DNA of 64,000 bases, taken from NCBI GenBank assembly GCA_037013685.1, contig CM072886.1:87116922-87180921 (forward strand), read 5' to 3'. The DNA comes from Acridotheres tristis. Lineage: Eukaryota > Chordata > Aves > Passeriformes > Sturnidae. The translations under genes and the position numbers were made by a program. The notes beneath the pieces are model-generated. The model was not told the origin of the DNA and made no database searches. It was given only the letters and a program-made list of their open reading frames with translations. The number at the start of each line of letters is the position of its first letter. Positions within the stretch are counted from its first letter, which is position 1. This document shows, one piece after another, positions 1 through 12,640 of this stretch.

Positions 1-3000
1 TGAAGTAAGAGAATGTTTTGCAACAGAAAATAAGATAAAGACAGCATAAGTTAAGTAAAACAACTAAAGCAAGCTGAGATGCAAGAAATCTATTCCAATT
101 AGTTTGGAAGGGATTTTTCATTTTTTCTTTATTTTAACATTAACTCTTTATTTGGTTTCCTGTTTATTTTATGCATCTTTCCATTTTTATATTCCAAGAA
201 TGAAAATGATAATCTGGAGCATTCATAAGCATCCATATTCTGTAGTTTCTAATGGAGTTTGTTATTACAACTGCATCTAAAACTCCTATCACACGAAATG
301 TTGTGCAGATAGTTCTTTTCCCAGGACAAATTAATAGCCTCTTCAGAAAATTAGTATCTTTAGTATTTGTTTTTTTTAATTGATTTTTTTCTTATATGTA
401 TATAAGCTTTGTGGTAAAACATCTATTGGTAAGTGTAATACTTTCTTATTAATTGCACTGTTTAACTGCAGAATTATGCACTCTTTGTAGCACTGAATCT
501 TCTTGTCTGATGTTTTTATGTGTAAACAAAAATACCTTATATGCAATATTCCAAAATAGTAAATATTCTTAATTTCTGATACATAAATACATACCTGTAT
601 TTTTTATAGGTATGAAAGCCATCATATTCAGACTGCAACATGAATAATTTTTACTAATGCTCTGTGAAGTTTCCAGTCTCAGTCTGCCCACCACTGTGAA
701 AAGCACAACAGCAAACAGGTTAATTAACAGTACCTAAAGGGGGGGAAATGTGGGGTAGGTATACATCAACTGTGCTGCTATTCATCATGGAGCTGTTTTG
801 AAGGAGAAAATATCTCCATTTGTGACGTGTTTTCACCTGATACACTTTTATTTTCCACAGATACAATTTTCCACCTTCCAGGTTCAGGTAGACAGTGAAC
901 AATTGCCCTGATAATTATTGTTTTGAATAAGGAGAATGACCAGGAAAAGGAAATACCGTCTCTCAAAAAATCCTCCTGTGACATGCTGCAGGCACTGTTA
1001 CTCAGTACAAATTACCATCTCTCTCTTTTGAGCACTTAGATCCAGGAAAGGAAAGCACAACTCTTTCCTTCAGAGTGACAAAATACTGCTGTGAATGGTG
1101 CTCCAGGCCAGCAGAGCAGTCTGGAAACCCACTGAGCTTGGCTCACCCTGACTGGTGCTATCATCCTTAGCACCAAGGGACTTTAAAACCAATGGAGCTG
1201 GTGAATTGCAACCTCATTGATTTCATGCTCAGGGAGCTTTACTGAAAATCTGGCTGTATGACATTCTTACTCAGTAAAATGCAATTGGTTCAGTGCTACC
1301 TTACTTTCTGTAAAGAATTCTTTTTCTACCCTTCCATACTTTTAAGTTTAACTTCAGTGCTAGTAGCGAGGGCTTGACTGCTGGTACACAAGCACTCCCC
1401 TCATTATGCAATAGATACCTGAGCCTTTTTGAAAATATCATTAATCTGAATAAAATATGACTACATGAATTTATAAATTATGTTGTTGTTTTTTAAGAGC
1501 AGTGCAAACAAATTCTCTTTCTATGTGACAATCTAGGAATACAAAGTCAAAGCTGCATTTACCTGGACAAGCAGAGTGACCCAGACCTGGAGTCCACCAT
1601 AAAACCTCAACTCAGCCTCTTCACTATAACCCTCCCACTGTGCTCATTCTCTGATCTTTTCTTGATTCTGGAAGTGCAGAAGTTCTTTCAGGCTAAGAGA
1701 GCCCATTTTAAACTCTGATTCTACAAAGTTGTGTGCTTGGTCTTGCAAAACTCTTGCACAAAACCCATGGAGAGGTCCTCTAGCAGAACCTAGAGGTGAA
1801 CACTTTTCTCCCCTTTTCCTGCTTTCCTGACTGAAAGTACAAGCCACAAAGCTAAAGAATTTCTTACAAACCTTGCCTCCTTCCAGCCAATGTGGTTTTA
1901 AATGAATTATATACAATAGCAATTTCAGCATGGGAGAAAATGTCTTCCTTTTCCTGTCTAGCAGTGTTTAAAGAGTGATTTTGGAGAAGACAGACATGGT
2001 TTTGAACTGCTTCCAGCTGAGGACTATAGCTAGCCATGCCATTTTCTCTAGCCACTGACTAATTATATACATTTTTAATGCTTTATAGGAGCTTCTACTT
2101 TTGCCACAATTTGGAAGGGAGCCTTTGTGCAGAGGCTGACTGTTTACATGGGAATGTCACTACTTTATGCTCTTCATGAGACAGGCAGCAAGACCAATGC
2201 TGACTTTACTCCTTCCAAACAGGTTTGCATGTCAAGGAAGAAAGACAGAAGAGCAGAAGTGCAGGCCCAGAAAATGTCAGTAGAGAAGGAGATTAAACAT
2301 CATCTCTGCTTTATCCAAGGAGTAAACAGGTGGGAAGCGTTTCTCTGGATCAGCCACAGGGACTCTATCCCAGACTTGGTAAATGGAGAATAATAATTCT
2401 GTGGTTTGTTTTTTTGTTTTATTGCTCTTGTTGAAGATTATTTAAAAAAACCCCAAACAAACAACAAGTGATTATGAGCTCTCACAGAAGGCCTCTGAGC
2501 TTTATGATTTGTTTATTTCTCTTTCCATTTTTCCATTTTTTTTAAACAAAGAAAACAGCCTTGTGAAATGGTAAGAATTCATAGGATTAATATATAAGTT
2601 GTAATAGCTAGAAAGGTTTTCAAGAGCATGTATTGCTTCTCAGGACTGCACCTGCCATCTAGTTAGACAAACAAGTGGAGGTTCTGCAGTTTACACAGGC
2701 TTTTTGCTAGGCTTCACTAGCTTGTTTCCCAGCCGTACATATAGCCTTCTTCCTTTGCATCTTCTCAGACAACGTAAGTTTGATAAGTAAGATTTTCAGT
2801 CTTTTGACTCTGCATGTATGGTCTGTGAAGACTTTTTTTAGCTTGTACTGCATCAGATAAAGCTTAAAGGAGCCAGAGACATCTACTGTGTCACACAAAA
2901 TTATCGTCTCTGTATTCACATGGCTTGGCTTCCCTGCAGATTTTCTCTCAGTAACACAATTCTTCTATATATGCACCTGACAAATTAGTGAGAAATCTAT

Positions 3001-5950
3001 GCCTACCATGATGAAATTAAAAAGAAATATTGAAACCCAAAATTTCTGGAGAAATAGAAAACAAAGCAAATTAGCAAAACAAAACCTCAGAATTTGAAAT
3101 TTACTTGATTTTTTTTGTTTACATGCACTTGGAAACCTCAAAGTTTTCGCTGAAACTGGAGATGAGGCAAAGCAGGATTTTGAAAAAGGAAATTTTTCTG
3201 AGTATTTGGGCTGAAGGGAGATTCCTTCAGCCTCCTTATTCAGATCCTTTTTATTTTAATGTGTAAAAGACTGATGAGAGCAAAGGACAGTTGTTCTTTT
3301 CTTTGGAATGCATGTATGATTTCAAATAAATAAAGATGCTTAACAAATGGAAAGATTAGTATTTCTGCACATTTTAAATGAGTCATGCGTGACAGTAGCC
3401 TAATTCTTTTTATACAATCCAAGTTCACACAGAGAATGTATTAAACATGAGAAATGCATGGATATTTTTACATATTCAAGACTTTTTAATGGAACATCAA
3501 AACCAGAAAATGTTCACAAGGATGAGACCTTCTGGGAATATGCTATTATGTTTTTCATTAGAATAAATAATTCAAATTTTTATCATCATAAGTTTTTCTT
3601 TCATGCTGCCCTATCTAAACTATTATTGCAACAAGAATTTGATGCAACAAGAATTTGAGCGTGTTGAACAGTTGTTGCTAGAAGAATTGGAGAAACTTTC
3701 CTCTTTAGTCTTAGACCACATATTCCCTTATTCTTTATTGAGTTCATGCTCTTAAGAAATTTAGTCCCAAATACAAATCAGAAAGCTATGGGAGCTGTAA
3801 TGACTTGAACTAAGCCCATTGTTATTGTATGTTCAAACTGTAATGGCAAGTGGTAACTTTTTCTCTCCCTGTATCAGAGTAAGAAGAGTTATTTGACAAT
3901 AACAATTTTACCTGTGATAATTACTGGACATTCCAAAAGGCAATCTGAGACCACCCTCCCCTTTGGTTTCTTCTCAGGCTGGGTCTCCCAGTACTGCCTT
4001 ATCAATATATTCAACTGGTCACTTAAACCAAATCTTCCAATGCTTCTGCTGTCTATACATCATAGACAGTTTCACAGTAAATTCATATCTGTGCTTCACT
4101 TTAATATTTTCCAGCAAGGGGTTGAAAAGACTGAGGCATCTGTAGGGCACAGATGTTGATTTTGAAGTGATTTATCTCCCCCTTAGTACCTCTAGCTAAG
4201 AAGCTGACTTTGTATGATGTTTTCACCGTAAGCCTTGGTGAGTATTTGGTTAATCTGGGGTCAGCCTTCTTGCAAATGGCGCTTTGTGACTGCTGAAAAT
4301 GTGCTTTCCAGAATGACTTTTGTGGTTAATATTGTTTTTCTCTCTCTGAGTGGAATTTATGTTTAAACTAATTAACATCTAGTGGCAAGGATGAAGAATT
4401 CTTTTTGTCAAGTTTTTCTTGAAGTGGACAGAGAAGAGCTTGTTTCTGGGATCTGGGTTCCTACATGATAGTGTTCCTCAGATTCACAAGTAAATTTACT
4501 CTCCCAATTGTAACAACAGTCAAACTTATAAAAAGAGGTTCATCAGTTCTCTGCGCATACGTCCCATTATGTTCCTATACCTAATGGCACGTTGTATCTT
4601 GAGCTTTGTTAAATCTTTTAATTAAAACATGCTAACAAAGCCTAAGAAAAATAAATGAAACTACTCACAAGAAAATTAAATTGAGAAGCTAAGCTCATTT
4701 ATAATTATTGTATTTCAATTAGGCTTTACTAGGGCTGGGTGAAGGTAGAGATAAAAAGAAACTACTTTGATGTCTGAGTTTCATAAATATTTCTAATGTC
4801 CCATTTGTGAAGTCCACAATACTAATGATAACAGTTTACTGCATGCAAGCTTTTTCATGCCAATTACTATACTTAAGAATTCACTCATAATATTACATCA
4901 AAACATGTCAAGGCTCAGCCCCTAGGTTTGTACAGCAGGTTTTCTTTATTGCACTTAGGGGAAGTATGACTACTCACACTACTCACACCTCTGATTCACA
5001 AATTCGGTAGACTTTTATAGTTACTCCGTCAGAAGTCCTGGTTCATTCAGTTTATAGAATTTTACTAGGTGACTCTTAGATCAGGTCCAAATCTCTTAGT
5101 TGGATTAGAGCATATTTGTTAGACAGAAAAAGTGTACCTTATTTCTCACTAATATTAATCAAATTTTAGCTTCTAGTTTTTCCATCTTATCACCTCCTGC
5201 TTCTAAATTAAGGAGTCATAAAATAAAAGAAAACTTCTAGTATTGTAGATACTTACTGTCAGTCACCTCCTTATGTTTCTTTCCACGATAAAATGTTTTG
5301 CTTTCCTAAGATTTAAAGTATAAAAGTTCTAAAACTTCAGAAGTCAGTCTTAATCTTTCATGTTTCTGATAAGTTCATGAATTTAAATGTATTAACTCTG
5401 GAAGACCTAATAATGCTAGCCAGCTCATTACACACTATCTTCTGTTTCCAAGAGCTACGCTTCCCTAAATTACAATAATTTTTAAAATAATTAGCAACAA
5501 ATTACCATACAAAGGAAGTTCCTCCATTTATTTTGAAACTACATTTCTTTTTCCATTCAAAGTTTGTGCTCAAAGGATCAAACAACTTCAAACAATTGTT
5601 GCTGATTTTTCTCCCGAATTTCTTAACTCTTCTAAAGTAGTGCTTGTTACAAGTGTGATTCTTTCTTGAAGCATATGAAAACAGCCATTAATTTTCATAG
5701 GGATGACCCTAGATGAGCTAAGTTAATGATGCACATATGTACTTACAAATTAGAAGGCTGATAAATAGTCCTGCATATTTTTCATCATACCATTATAATC
5801 ATTAAAAACACCCCATTACTTTGTTTAAAAAAAAAATCTTCAATTTTATCATCAAGCCACTGATTTTTTTCCCCAGTAAGAGAAGGACATTGAGTGATTC
5901 ACTCAAGTTGTTTGGGTGAATTAGTTCTAATGGATTTCTGTATATTTGTT
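1..5950. other. AT-rich noncoding DNA, no gene seen
   Basis: No open frame here exceeds about 95 codons, none resembles a known protein, and I see no RNA gene or recognisable transposon. Small local duplications occur: a 15-bp unit (core CAACAAGAATTTGA) is repeated at about 3629-3658, and a 9-bp unit ACTACTCAC is doubled at 4969-4986. The composition is typical of bird intergenic or intronic DNA. An unrecognised old repeat could be present. Confidence 0.7.
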
Positions 5951-6125
5951 TTTTTAGCTCCTGTCACCGCCAGGAAATGAGCTCATTACTTAATCTGGAA
6001 ACGCAAAAGCAACCTTCGGGCATGCTTAATGTAGATAAGTGGTTAGACAATTCATCTGATCACAATAATCTGGGAAAGAAAACAACGGCATAAAAGTATC
6101 TTTTAAAGCTTAGGTCATGTTTAAG
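5951..6125 (+). other. CpG-bearing block after an acceptor-like tract; possible regulatory element or small exon
   Basis: A T-rich tract ending TTTTTTTAG at 5949-5957 resembles a splice acceptor. It is followed by about 130 bp with four CpG dinucleotides, dense for this window. One frame (from 5959) stays open for 44 codons and includes the peptide MSSLLNLETQKQPSG, which I do not recognise. No good donor site follows. It could be a conserved noncoding element, a noncoding-RNA exon, or chance. Function is inference only. Confidence 0.2.
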
Positions 6126-6432
6126 TTTTGATTTCAGAAAGCCACCCTACTAGAACTAAGTTAAAGTGTGAATTTATCTCTTACATGCTTTTTGCTATTG
6201 CTCTCCATTCCACAGGAATAGAGTGGAATCTCAACATAATATTTTTTCAGGAGAAACTTTTAGAGAGATTTAACATTTGATAAAAATACCCCTTGACTGT
6301 TTGCCAGTGGTTTCACAGCCTTGGCGGCAGCCATGACACCATCATAGTCTGCTTTTGGGTTGTTGTGGGTATGGTTTTTTGTTTTGATTTGTTTTTTGTT
6401 ACAGTTCCTTTACAAATTACAATTTCCAAACT
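6126..6432. other. AT-rich noncoding DNA, nothing recognised
   Basis: Short interval leading into the CR1 tail. I see no gene, RNA or clear repeat. A G/T-rich stretch at about 6355-6400 (runs of TTTTGTTTT) lies just outside the CR1 3' terminus and may be low-complexity sequence beside the insertion. Confidence 0.6.
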
Positions 6433-6870
6433 AGAATCACAAAGTAGAATCATCAGGTTGGAAGAGACCTCCAGGGGTCTCCAGTTCAGGTGTCTTTTCA
6501 AAGCAGGGTTATCTATGAAATCAGACCAGGTTGCCCAAGGTTTTATTCAGTCTCCTAAAGCTCCAAGGTAGGACACTACACATCCTCTCAGGGTAACCTC
6601 TAGGCAACTTCTTCCAGTGCTTGAATATGCTGTATGAAATGAAAATATTTTTCCTTAAGTCGGAAGTCCCCTGTTTTAATTTATGGTCATTGTCATTTGT
6701 TCTCCCACCATGCAAGTAAGTCGAAAACCTGGCTCTCACTTCTTAATGACCTCATTTTTGGCCTGATCCCTGAGCCTTTTCACACAGGTCAAGTGTTGCA
6801 GAGCCTTAGGCATCTTAGTGACCTCTGCTGAACTTTCTCCAGTTTATCAATAAGTTTCTTATGTAATGAA
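6433..6870 (-). mobile_element. CR1 LINE, 3' untranslated/3' terminal fragment
   Basis: The left edge reads AGAATCAC...AGAATCATCAGGTTGGAAGAGACCTCC, the reverse complement of the characteristic CR1 3' end with its ATTCTATG-type terminal repeats. Further hallmarks follow in the expected order: GACCAGGTTGCCCAAGG, GCAACTTCTTCCAGTGCTTGA, a TTTTTCCTTAAGT block and CTGAACTTTCTCCAGTTTATC. This is the standard 5'-truncated form of avian CR1 copies. It is heavily diverged and has no intact frame. The right edge is uncertain; weak similarity may run on towards 7080. Family identification is from remembered CR1 sequence. Confidence 0.9.
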
Positions 6871-6875
6871 GACAG

Positions 6876-6899
6876 AGTATTCATTACATAATGAATACT
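6876..6899. repeat. Perfect short inverted repeat at the CR1 edge
   Basis: Arms AGTATTCATTA and TAATGAATACT are exact reverse complements of 11 bp separated by CA. It lies where CR1 similarity fades, and an 11-bp-scale repeat of GCTAAAGGAA follows at about 6905-6930. This suggests local rearrangement or slippage. Confidence 0.8.
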
Positions 6900-8099
6900 C
6901 CCCATGCTAAAGGAACGCCACGCTAAAGGAAATAAAAACTTTCCTAGATTTGCTGGCGACTCCATCAGAAACAGCTCTTGGTGGGTGGAGCAGCACTGAC
7001 TTGGAGAATTTGTGGTCATAACTATGCTGGTGGAGCACTTTCGTAGCATAAACCTGGTGTCATCAACACTATGCAAATATGTGATACAAATGATCATAAG
7101 CTACAGTGTGATTGTACTATATGGCTCATTTCAGTTCTGGCTGTTGGAAATAGCCTTTCAGTCCACAATAAGGGCACGAGCAATATTTAGGGAACCAATT
7201 ATCTGTGCACCTGCCCCCTCTTGCAGCTGCTAGTGGAATTCAGGGCTTTGGGATAGAGAAGTCTTCCGGGTACTCTTTGAGGACTGTATTTGGGTAGTTT
7301 AGTAATGATTGTCCTTAGTTGACTGTTAAACAAGCAAATTCCCAGTGACATTTTAATTTCCTCAACTTTGTATTGAAAAAAGTGATAGCAAATCATATCA
7401 GTGGTTTCTGCTTCTCAACTGAGAACCAGAACCTCCTTAAACTTGCCAAAATTTATCAGCATTGGCCATTGGACTGCTCACTCCAGTTCAGTGTACAAAT
7501 TGAAACACCTTCTTTATTGTAAATTGAAATCTTCACATCTGGAAAGAGGGTGTGTGACACTAAAGTTGGACCTGGTGAGGTTGCTCATGCATTCCCAGAA
7601 ACTATCTCAGATTTTCTTACTCATTATATTTATCTTTCCAGAATTCACTTCAATATTTTTATTTCCCTACTTGGCAATCTGGCATAGGAATCAGTGCCAC
7701 AAGCAATAATAGATAGACAATGAATAGAAAGTGAAAAAAGAATCTGAGATGTTCAGTAATGAATGTATTGATTGCTAAAAATTATAAAATTATTACAAAA
7801 ATTATAAAATTATTATAAAATTATAAAAATTGATGGCTAAAAATTATATTGTTATATGAGAATAATAGCATGACCACTCTAGTGTCATCAAGACTGTTGT
7901 TCACTTTAGCGTGTATTTTTTTCAAGTTATATTAACTATAACCAATGCTGTATCATAATTTGCTTCTTCAAAGTGCCCCGTATATTAAAGAATGTCAAAC
8001 TGTAGCATTGTTCTACAGGATTAAATATATCTTTTTTTCCCCCACACAATTTATTACTTATTTCTTCGGTAAGTGGGATGAACACTGATCCCTTAAGTG
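6900..8099. other. AT-rich noncoding DNA, no gene seen
   Basis: No recognisable coding sequence. The first 200 bp may be a degraded extension of the CR1 (phrases such as CCTGGTGTCATCAACACT at about 7052 resemble the CR1 open reading frame antisense). The only other structure is the tandem repeat at 7777-7832, listed separately. Confidence 0.6.
7777..7832. repeat. AT-rich tandem repeat, about 20-bp unit x 2.8
   Basis: Two adjacent 20-bp units (7777-7796 and 7797-7816) of form AAAAATTATAAAATTATTAC differ at the last base. A partial third unit follows to 7832, and a related AAAAATTATA recurs at about 7839. Simple slippage-type tandem duplication. Confidence 0.85.
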
Positions 8100-8760
8100 T
8101 TTAAATGCCATTGACGCTGCTGCCTCGGCACACAATAGTTTCTGTTACAGACACACTTATTACAAAAGAACGGGTGAGGAAAGCTGGGCTCAGACCACAT
8201 GCAGCTGACGGCACTGCTGTCCACTGGAGAAAAGAGATACACAGAAGTGTTGGTTTAACATCCCAGCCAACAAGCTAGGCCCAGTTTAAATTCCCCCTCC
8301 CCCAGCTCGCCTTCCTTGTGTGTCTCTCTCTCCCTTTGTTAGATTCACACACTCTGCTTTTCCAATTGCTTTAGCCCGAAGCAGTTGACATTTACCCCAG
8401 CTAGATAATCGAGGAATAACATTTGCGTTACAGTTTAACATGACCTCTGCCTCTACAGCTCTTTTTAGATTACCTTCCCCCCCAAAAAATGGTTGCTGAC
8501 ACCATAGTGAGGCAGGAGGTGGGAAAAAAAGAAAAGAGAAGCTTATTATTGCAGTGGCACAGTCAATGTCATGAGAAGCTGCTCTGCCCTTTTCAGTTGT
8601 GGGTGAGCAACTATTAAGGAAAAGGTATTAAAAGGAGGAACAACTGTGATGCGAGGGACACACAGGTTAAGCTCAAAGCAAAGGTTAATGGATTGACTGT
8701 TACCTGTGTATGAGGCTTAATGTTGGTCTATACACAAGAGAATTGCTTCGAGGTTGTATT
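8100..8760. promoter_or_regulatory. Candidate conserved noncoding element or enhancer
   Basis: About 650 bp of even-composition sequence in an AT-rich setting. I counted about ten CpG dinucleotides (near 8114, 8126, 8170, 8209, 8308, 8376, 8410, 8425, 8652 and 8749), whereas the next kilobase has very few. It contains motif-like words: TAATCG, GGTTAATGGATTGAC (resembling HNF1 or paired homeodomain sites), ACAGGTTAA and CAGCTGACGG. No open frame explains it. The block looks constrained rather than decaying, but one sequence cannot prove conservation. The edges are approximate. Confidence 0.3.
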
Positions 8761-11700
8761 TTTTTCATGAAACTAAATTAAAGGGCTAATTTATTCCAGC
8801 ATAAAAGAGTGAGATGCTGCTGCTGTTGTTGTTGTTTTCATACACAAGGATACATTTTTAATTCAAATTGTTTGCTTTTTATTTTCAGTACAGGGTGCTA
8901 CTTCCAGTACAATGTGATTGTGAAAAAGAAGAGCAAAAATTGGCATTTTTGGCTGAAGAGACTAATTTAAATTTAAATGGAAGACTTTTAATGTTGTTCA
9001 AGGAAACTAGAAAAAGTTTAGTAATTTAAAATTTATATTATATCTCAAATGCAAAAGGTTTTGTTTAAAAGGACTGTATCTGAAATAGAAACAAAAAGAG
9101 TGATGCTTTCTGAAGAGCAGAAGACGAGAAGAGCATTTCAGTATTTTCTTCAGATCTCTGTTTTTCAAATTTAGAATGCATTTCTATAGTAGAATAGATG
9201 TTAGACATCAGTGTCTGTGAATTCTTAAGAGTTCCAAGTGAGGAGATCAGCATGTAACTGGTCTATAAAGAGTTAACAAAAAGTGGGAAAGGAGCTCCTT
9301 ATTTGTAAATTACTCAGTCAAGTTAATGTCTATACACTAAAAGCAGATTATTTATTTCAGGTTAAAACCAAAACAAGCTGATATAATCAAAATTTTGATT
9401 TGTTTGTTTTTTCAGTTATGTCATCATGATAATGAAGAAATAATTGGTATATATAATGTTCACATTACTGTTATCAATATAGACAAATTATTATGATACA
9501 GAACTTATCATATTGCCTTCTCCCTGTGAGTGAGCTTAAGTAAAATCTTCTTGTCCATAGATGAAGCAGTGACAGAAGACAAATGCATTTATAATGAAAG
9601 GAAACCAACTAGAATAAGGTTTAGGCCATCTGTAGATTTTGAACTTTGTAGAGGCTGTTTCATCATGATCAATTTCTTTATCTAGAGGTTTTCTTAAACA
9701 CCACCTTCCACTTGATTAAATTGTGTTCTCAGGGAAAAGCTGAACATATAATATCAGCATGAACGATAGAAGCAGACAAAAGAGGCAAATCAGTCAAATA
9801 TTCACAAACTGTCACTAAAACTTACATTATTTTCCTGCTTGCTTGTAATTTTGGGAGGGAGAATTACCAGAAGAAATATTTAACAGAAATCCAAATCAAG
9901 AGTAATTAACAATATGTTAGTTTATTGGAATATCAGCTTTCAAAAACCTGCCATTTTAGAACTGGCTTATTAATGCCTTCCTTAAAATAAGACCTATTAA
10001 TCTCCTTTCTTGCCAATGTTGAATCATTTCCCAATATTCATTTTTGGGTACTCTTGCCCAATTTTATTTTAAATTTCTCAAATGGCTTCCAGCATTTTTT
10101 ATGGCAGACTACTCCTAAGCTTAATGTATCCTACTGCCCAGAACTTATTTTCCAATACTCATCCTTTTACCCGCCAGAAGATCTAATACTTATTTATATC
10201 CAACATGAGTCTTAACTATTACTTCTTCATGCTAATTTTTACTATGCATATATGTATTTATTTCTTAAATATTTGGTCATTAAGGACAGAAAACTACCAT
10301 ATATTCTCAGCTAATACAGTGAAATTAATGACTATGCTCTTCTATTTTTTTAAATTCAAGTCAGTGGCGTTTGGCCCAGACACAGTTTATAAGATGAGAC
10401 ACAACTAATGCAATATAAAAATCTGTGTAACTATTTCCCTACTGTAAGAGGAAAATGTGATCTAGTTAATTAAAAATGAATGTCTAAATGTTAAATTAAT
10501 TTTTGTGTTTAAGGAAGATGTTTATGCTATTTGTGACTCTTCCTGTGGTCTTCAGTACTCTAAAGAGTTATTTTGGTATCAGAGCAGTAAAGGTTTTGGT
10601 GATCCAAATGCCAAATGTTGAAGATAACACAGGATTTATGAAAAGCAGCACTTCATATGGGCACACAGCCTGTTTGATGATGCTGATGTGAGGACCAGGC
10701 ACAATGGAGATGTTCCCATAGAAGTGAATTATGTGGTTGTCAGGTCATTCCCAATACTGTCTAAACCCAGTAGATACAATTCCTTCTGGCTATCAGAGGA
10801 ACAGAGCATGAGGACAAGAAGGGATTTATTGTGTTTATGATCAGTAGTTTTCTTTCACTGTGAAAAGATGCACTAAGGACCATTTTGGAAGGGTGTTACC
10901 ACATGATTTTTTATTTTAGTCTTTGCTAAAGTGTAACATAAACTAGAACAAATTTAAAAGTTAAACAGGGAAAGAGGAACAAAAGTCTTGACTGATGCAC
11001 CAGAAAAGCTCCTGCCTGAATAGGATTTAACAGAAGTTTGCTTACATTGGCTGTGAGGAAGCCTGCAATGGCTGAGGACTGCTACATGGACTTCCCTGCT
11101 CCTCCAAGGTAAAGCAGAACGGCTGTCATCAAGCAACAACTGTGTTCCTGTGCCAACAAGCCCATCCATGTGCTGCCCTGCAGGATTAGCTAAGAGATGG
11201 ATAGGGGGATGGCACAAGGAAGGATAGATGGAGCTGAGGTGAGCACAGAGAGAGGGCAAGTGTTATTGATGCATGTTTCACCTTCTGCAGGGGCAGTCTG
11301 TGTATCCAGAGCTCAGCAGCAGAGGAGGCACTGAGCAGCAGTAAGAAATGGTTAGAAAACTTTACTCTCAGCATGATGTAAGAAGCTGATTGTGCTCAGA
11401 TGACTTCAGCTGAGCACTCCTCTTGTTACATTTTTAACAGAATGAGCTCTGCATTGCTTTGAGCAGTAATGCCCCACTGAATTGTGTAGCGCTAAGAGGA
11501 ACCCAGTCCCATGTTACCAGAGGAACTGCAGAAAAGTTTGCGTTAAAAGTGCAGGATCTGGCCTTCCTACATTTATACAAATTACCCTGTGAGTTGAAGT
11601 TTGTGCATGGGGAAATCATTAGGATGAAGGGCAGGTTTAATGCTCTGCCTTCGGTGCACACATAACCAATATGGATGCTCACCTGCAAAGAATGTCCTCC

Positions 11701-12279
11701 TCTAAATCTCCTCAGGCAACCTTCCTGCAATGGAAGGCCTTGCACTGCCAAATCCTGAGCAGATGCCTAAATTTTAAGAACAATGAAGTTTAAAATACTA
11801 AAAGAATACAAAAAATGCATAAGCCATAAAACATTTTAAATTACATTTGGGTACAAGTGATTTGATATCACTCTTTTTCCATCTCCAAGCTTTGTTTATT
11901 TATTTATGACTGCATTTATTTTAAAAGGTATAAATGGGGAAATGAAGTTGAGCTAGTGTCTTAGAAACCATAAGGAAAATACATTGGGAAATTTGCTATT
12001 TAGCTGACCACTGTTAGTATATCAATTACTGCCACACAGAATGAGGATGAAAATATTTTTTCCATTTTTTATTTGCAGATGAGTATTGTAATAGTTGCTT
12101 TACTTTTTTAGTTTAACAGCACATGGAGTCTGTATCTTTCTGCTGGATACATTTATTTCAAGGTACTTAGAAGCTGACTTTTATGAGATTATTTAGTCAG
12201 TGATTATTTTTGTTGAGAAATGTGTCCTTTATCCCTCTCATTCATCCACTGCTAAGATATTTCTGTTTGTCAGAATGCC
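8761..12279. other. AT-rich noncoding DNA, no gene seen
   Basis: Contains a short (CTG/TTG)n tract at 8815-8837 and no other repeat I recognise. Open frames of 60-105 codons are unremarkable and match nothing known to me. The interval 11040-11750 is somewhat richer in G and C but holds no recognisable gene. Confidence 0.65.
8815..8837. repeat. (CTG)n/(TTG)n microsatellite, short
   Basis: TGCTGCTGCTG followed by TTGTTGTTGTT, a compound trinucleotide tract immediately right of the candidate regulatory block. Confidence 0.85.
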
Positions 12280-12640
12280 TCCATTTCTGATAAATGACTG
12301 AAGACTGACTGCTACACTTTATTAAAAAGTAATAACAATTTTTGTACGCACCCTTCACATTGTAAGGGGGGGACCATGAATCAAAGGACACTGCCTGTCT
12401 GGGCCTGATAAATGCATCGTTTACCAGCTGAGGAGTTATTTAGGACTGGCTATTAATTTAAATCACATTTATCTTCCCTGAATGGGGGGAGGTTGCTGTG
12501 ATAGGACTGCGAATGACCAATAGTGCAGCTAAGTGCACATTATTTATTACTACCGCCTGCAAAGCACTGCACAATATGTTAAAAAACCCCAGTGCCAATT
12601 ACCATGGTTAATCTAGTCAGGGCAGTAACAGATTTCTTCC
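12280..12640. promoter_or_regulatory. Candidate conserved noncoding element with homeodomain-like words
   Basis: A 360-bp block with mixed composition, four CpGs and many short words typical of developmental enhancers: TTTATTACTACCGCC, CAATTACCATGGTTAATC, CTGATAAATGCATCG, ATTTAAATC and CAGCTGAG. It also has G-runs (near 12366 and 12484). No frame is open across it. I infer a regulatory element from texture only; no factor binding is shown. Confidence 0.3.

Noticed and set aside
4900..5100. Possible LTR-like segment (cytosine-adenine-rich words, TTTATTGCACTTAGGGG)
   Set aside because: No paired TG...CA ends, TATA/polyadenylation order or second copy in the window.
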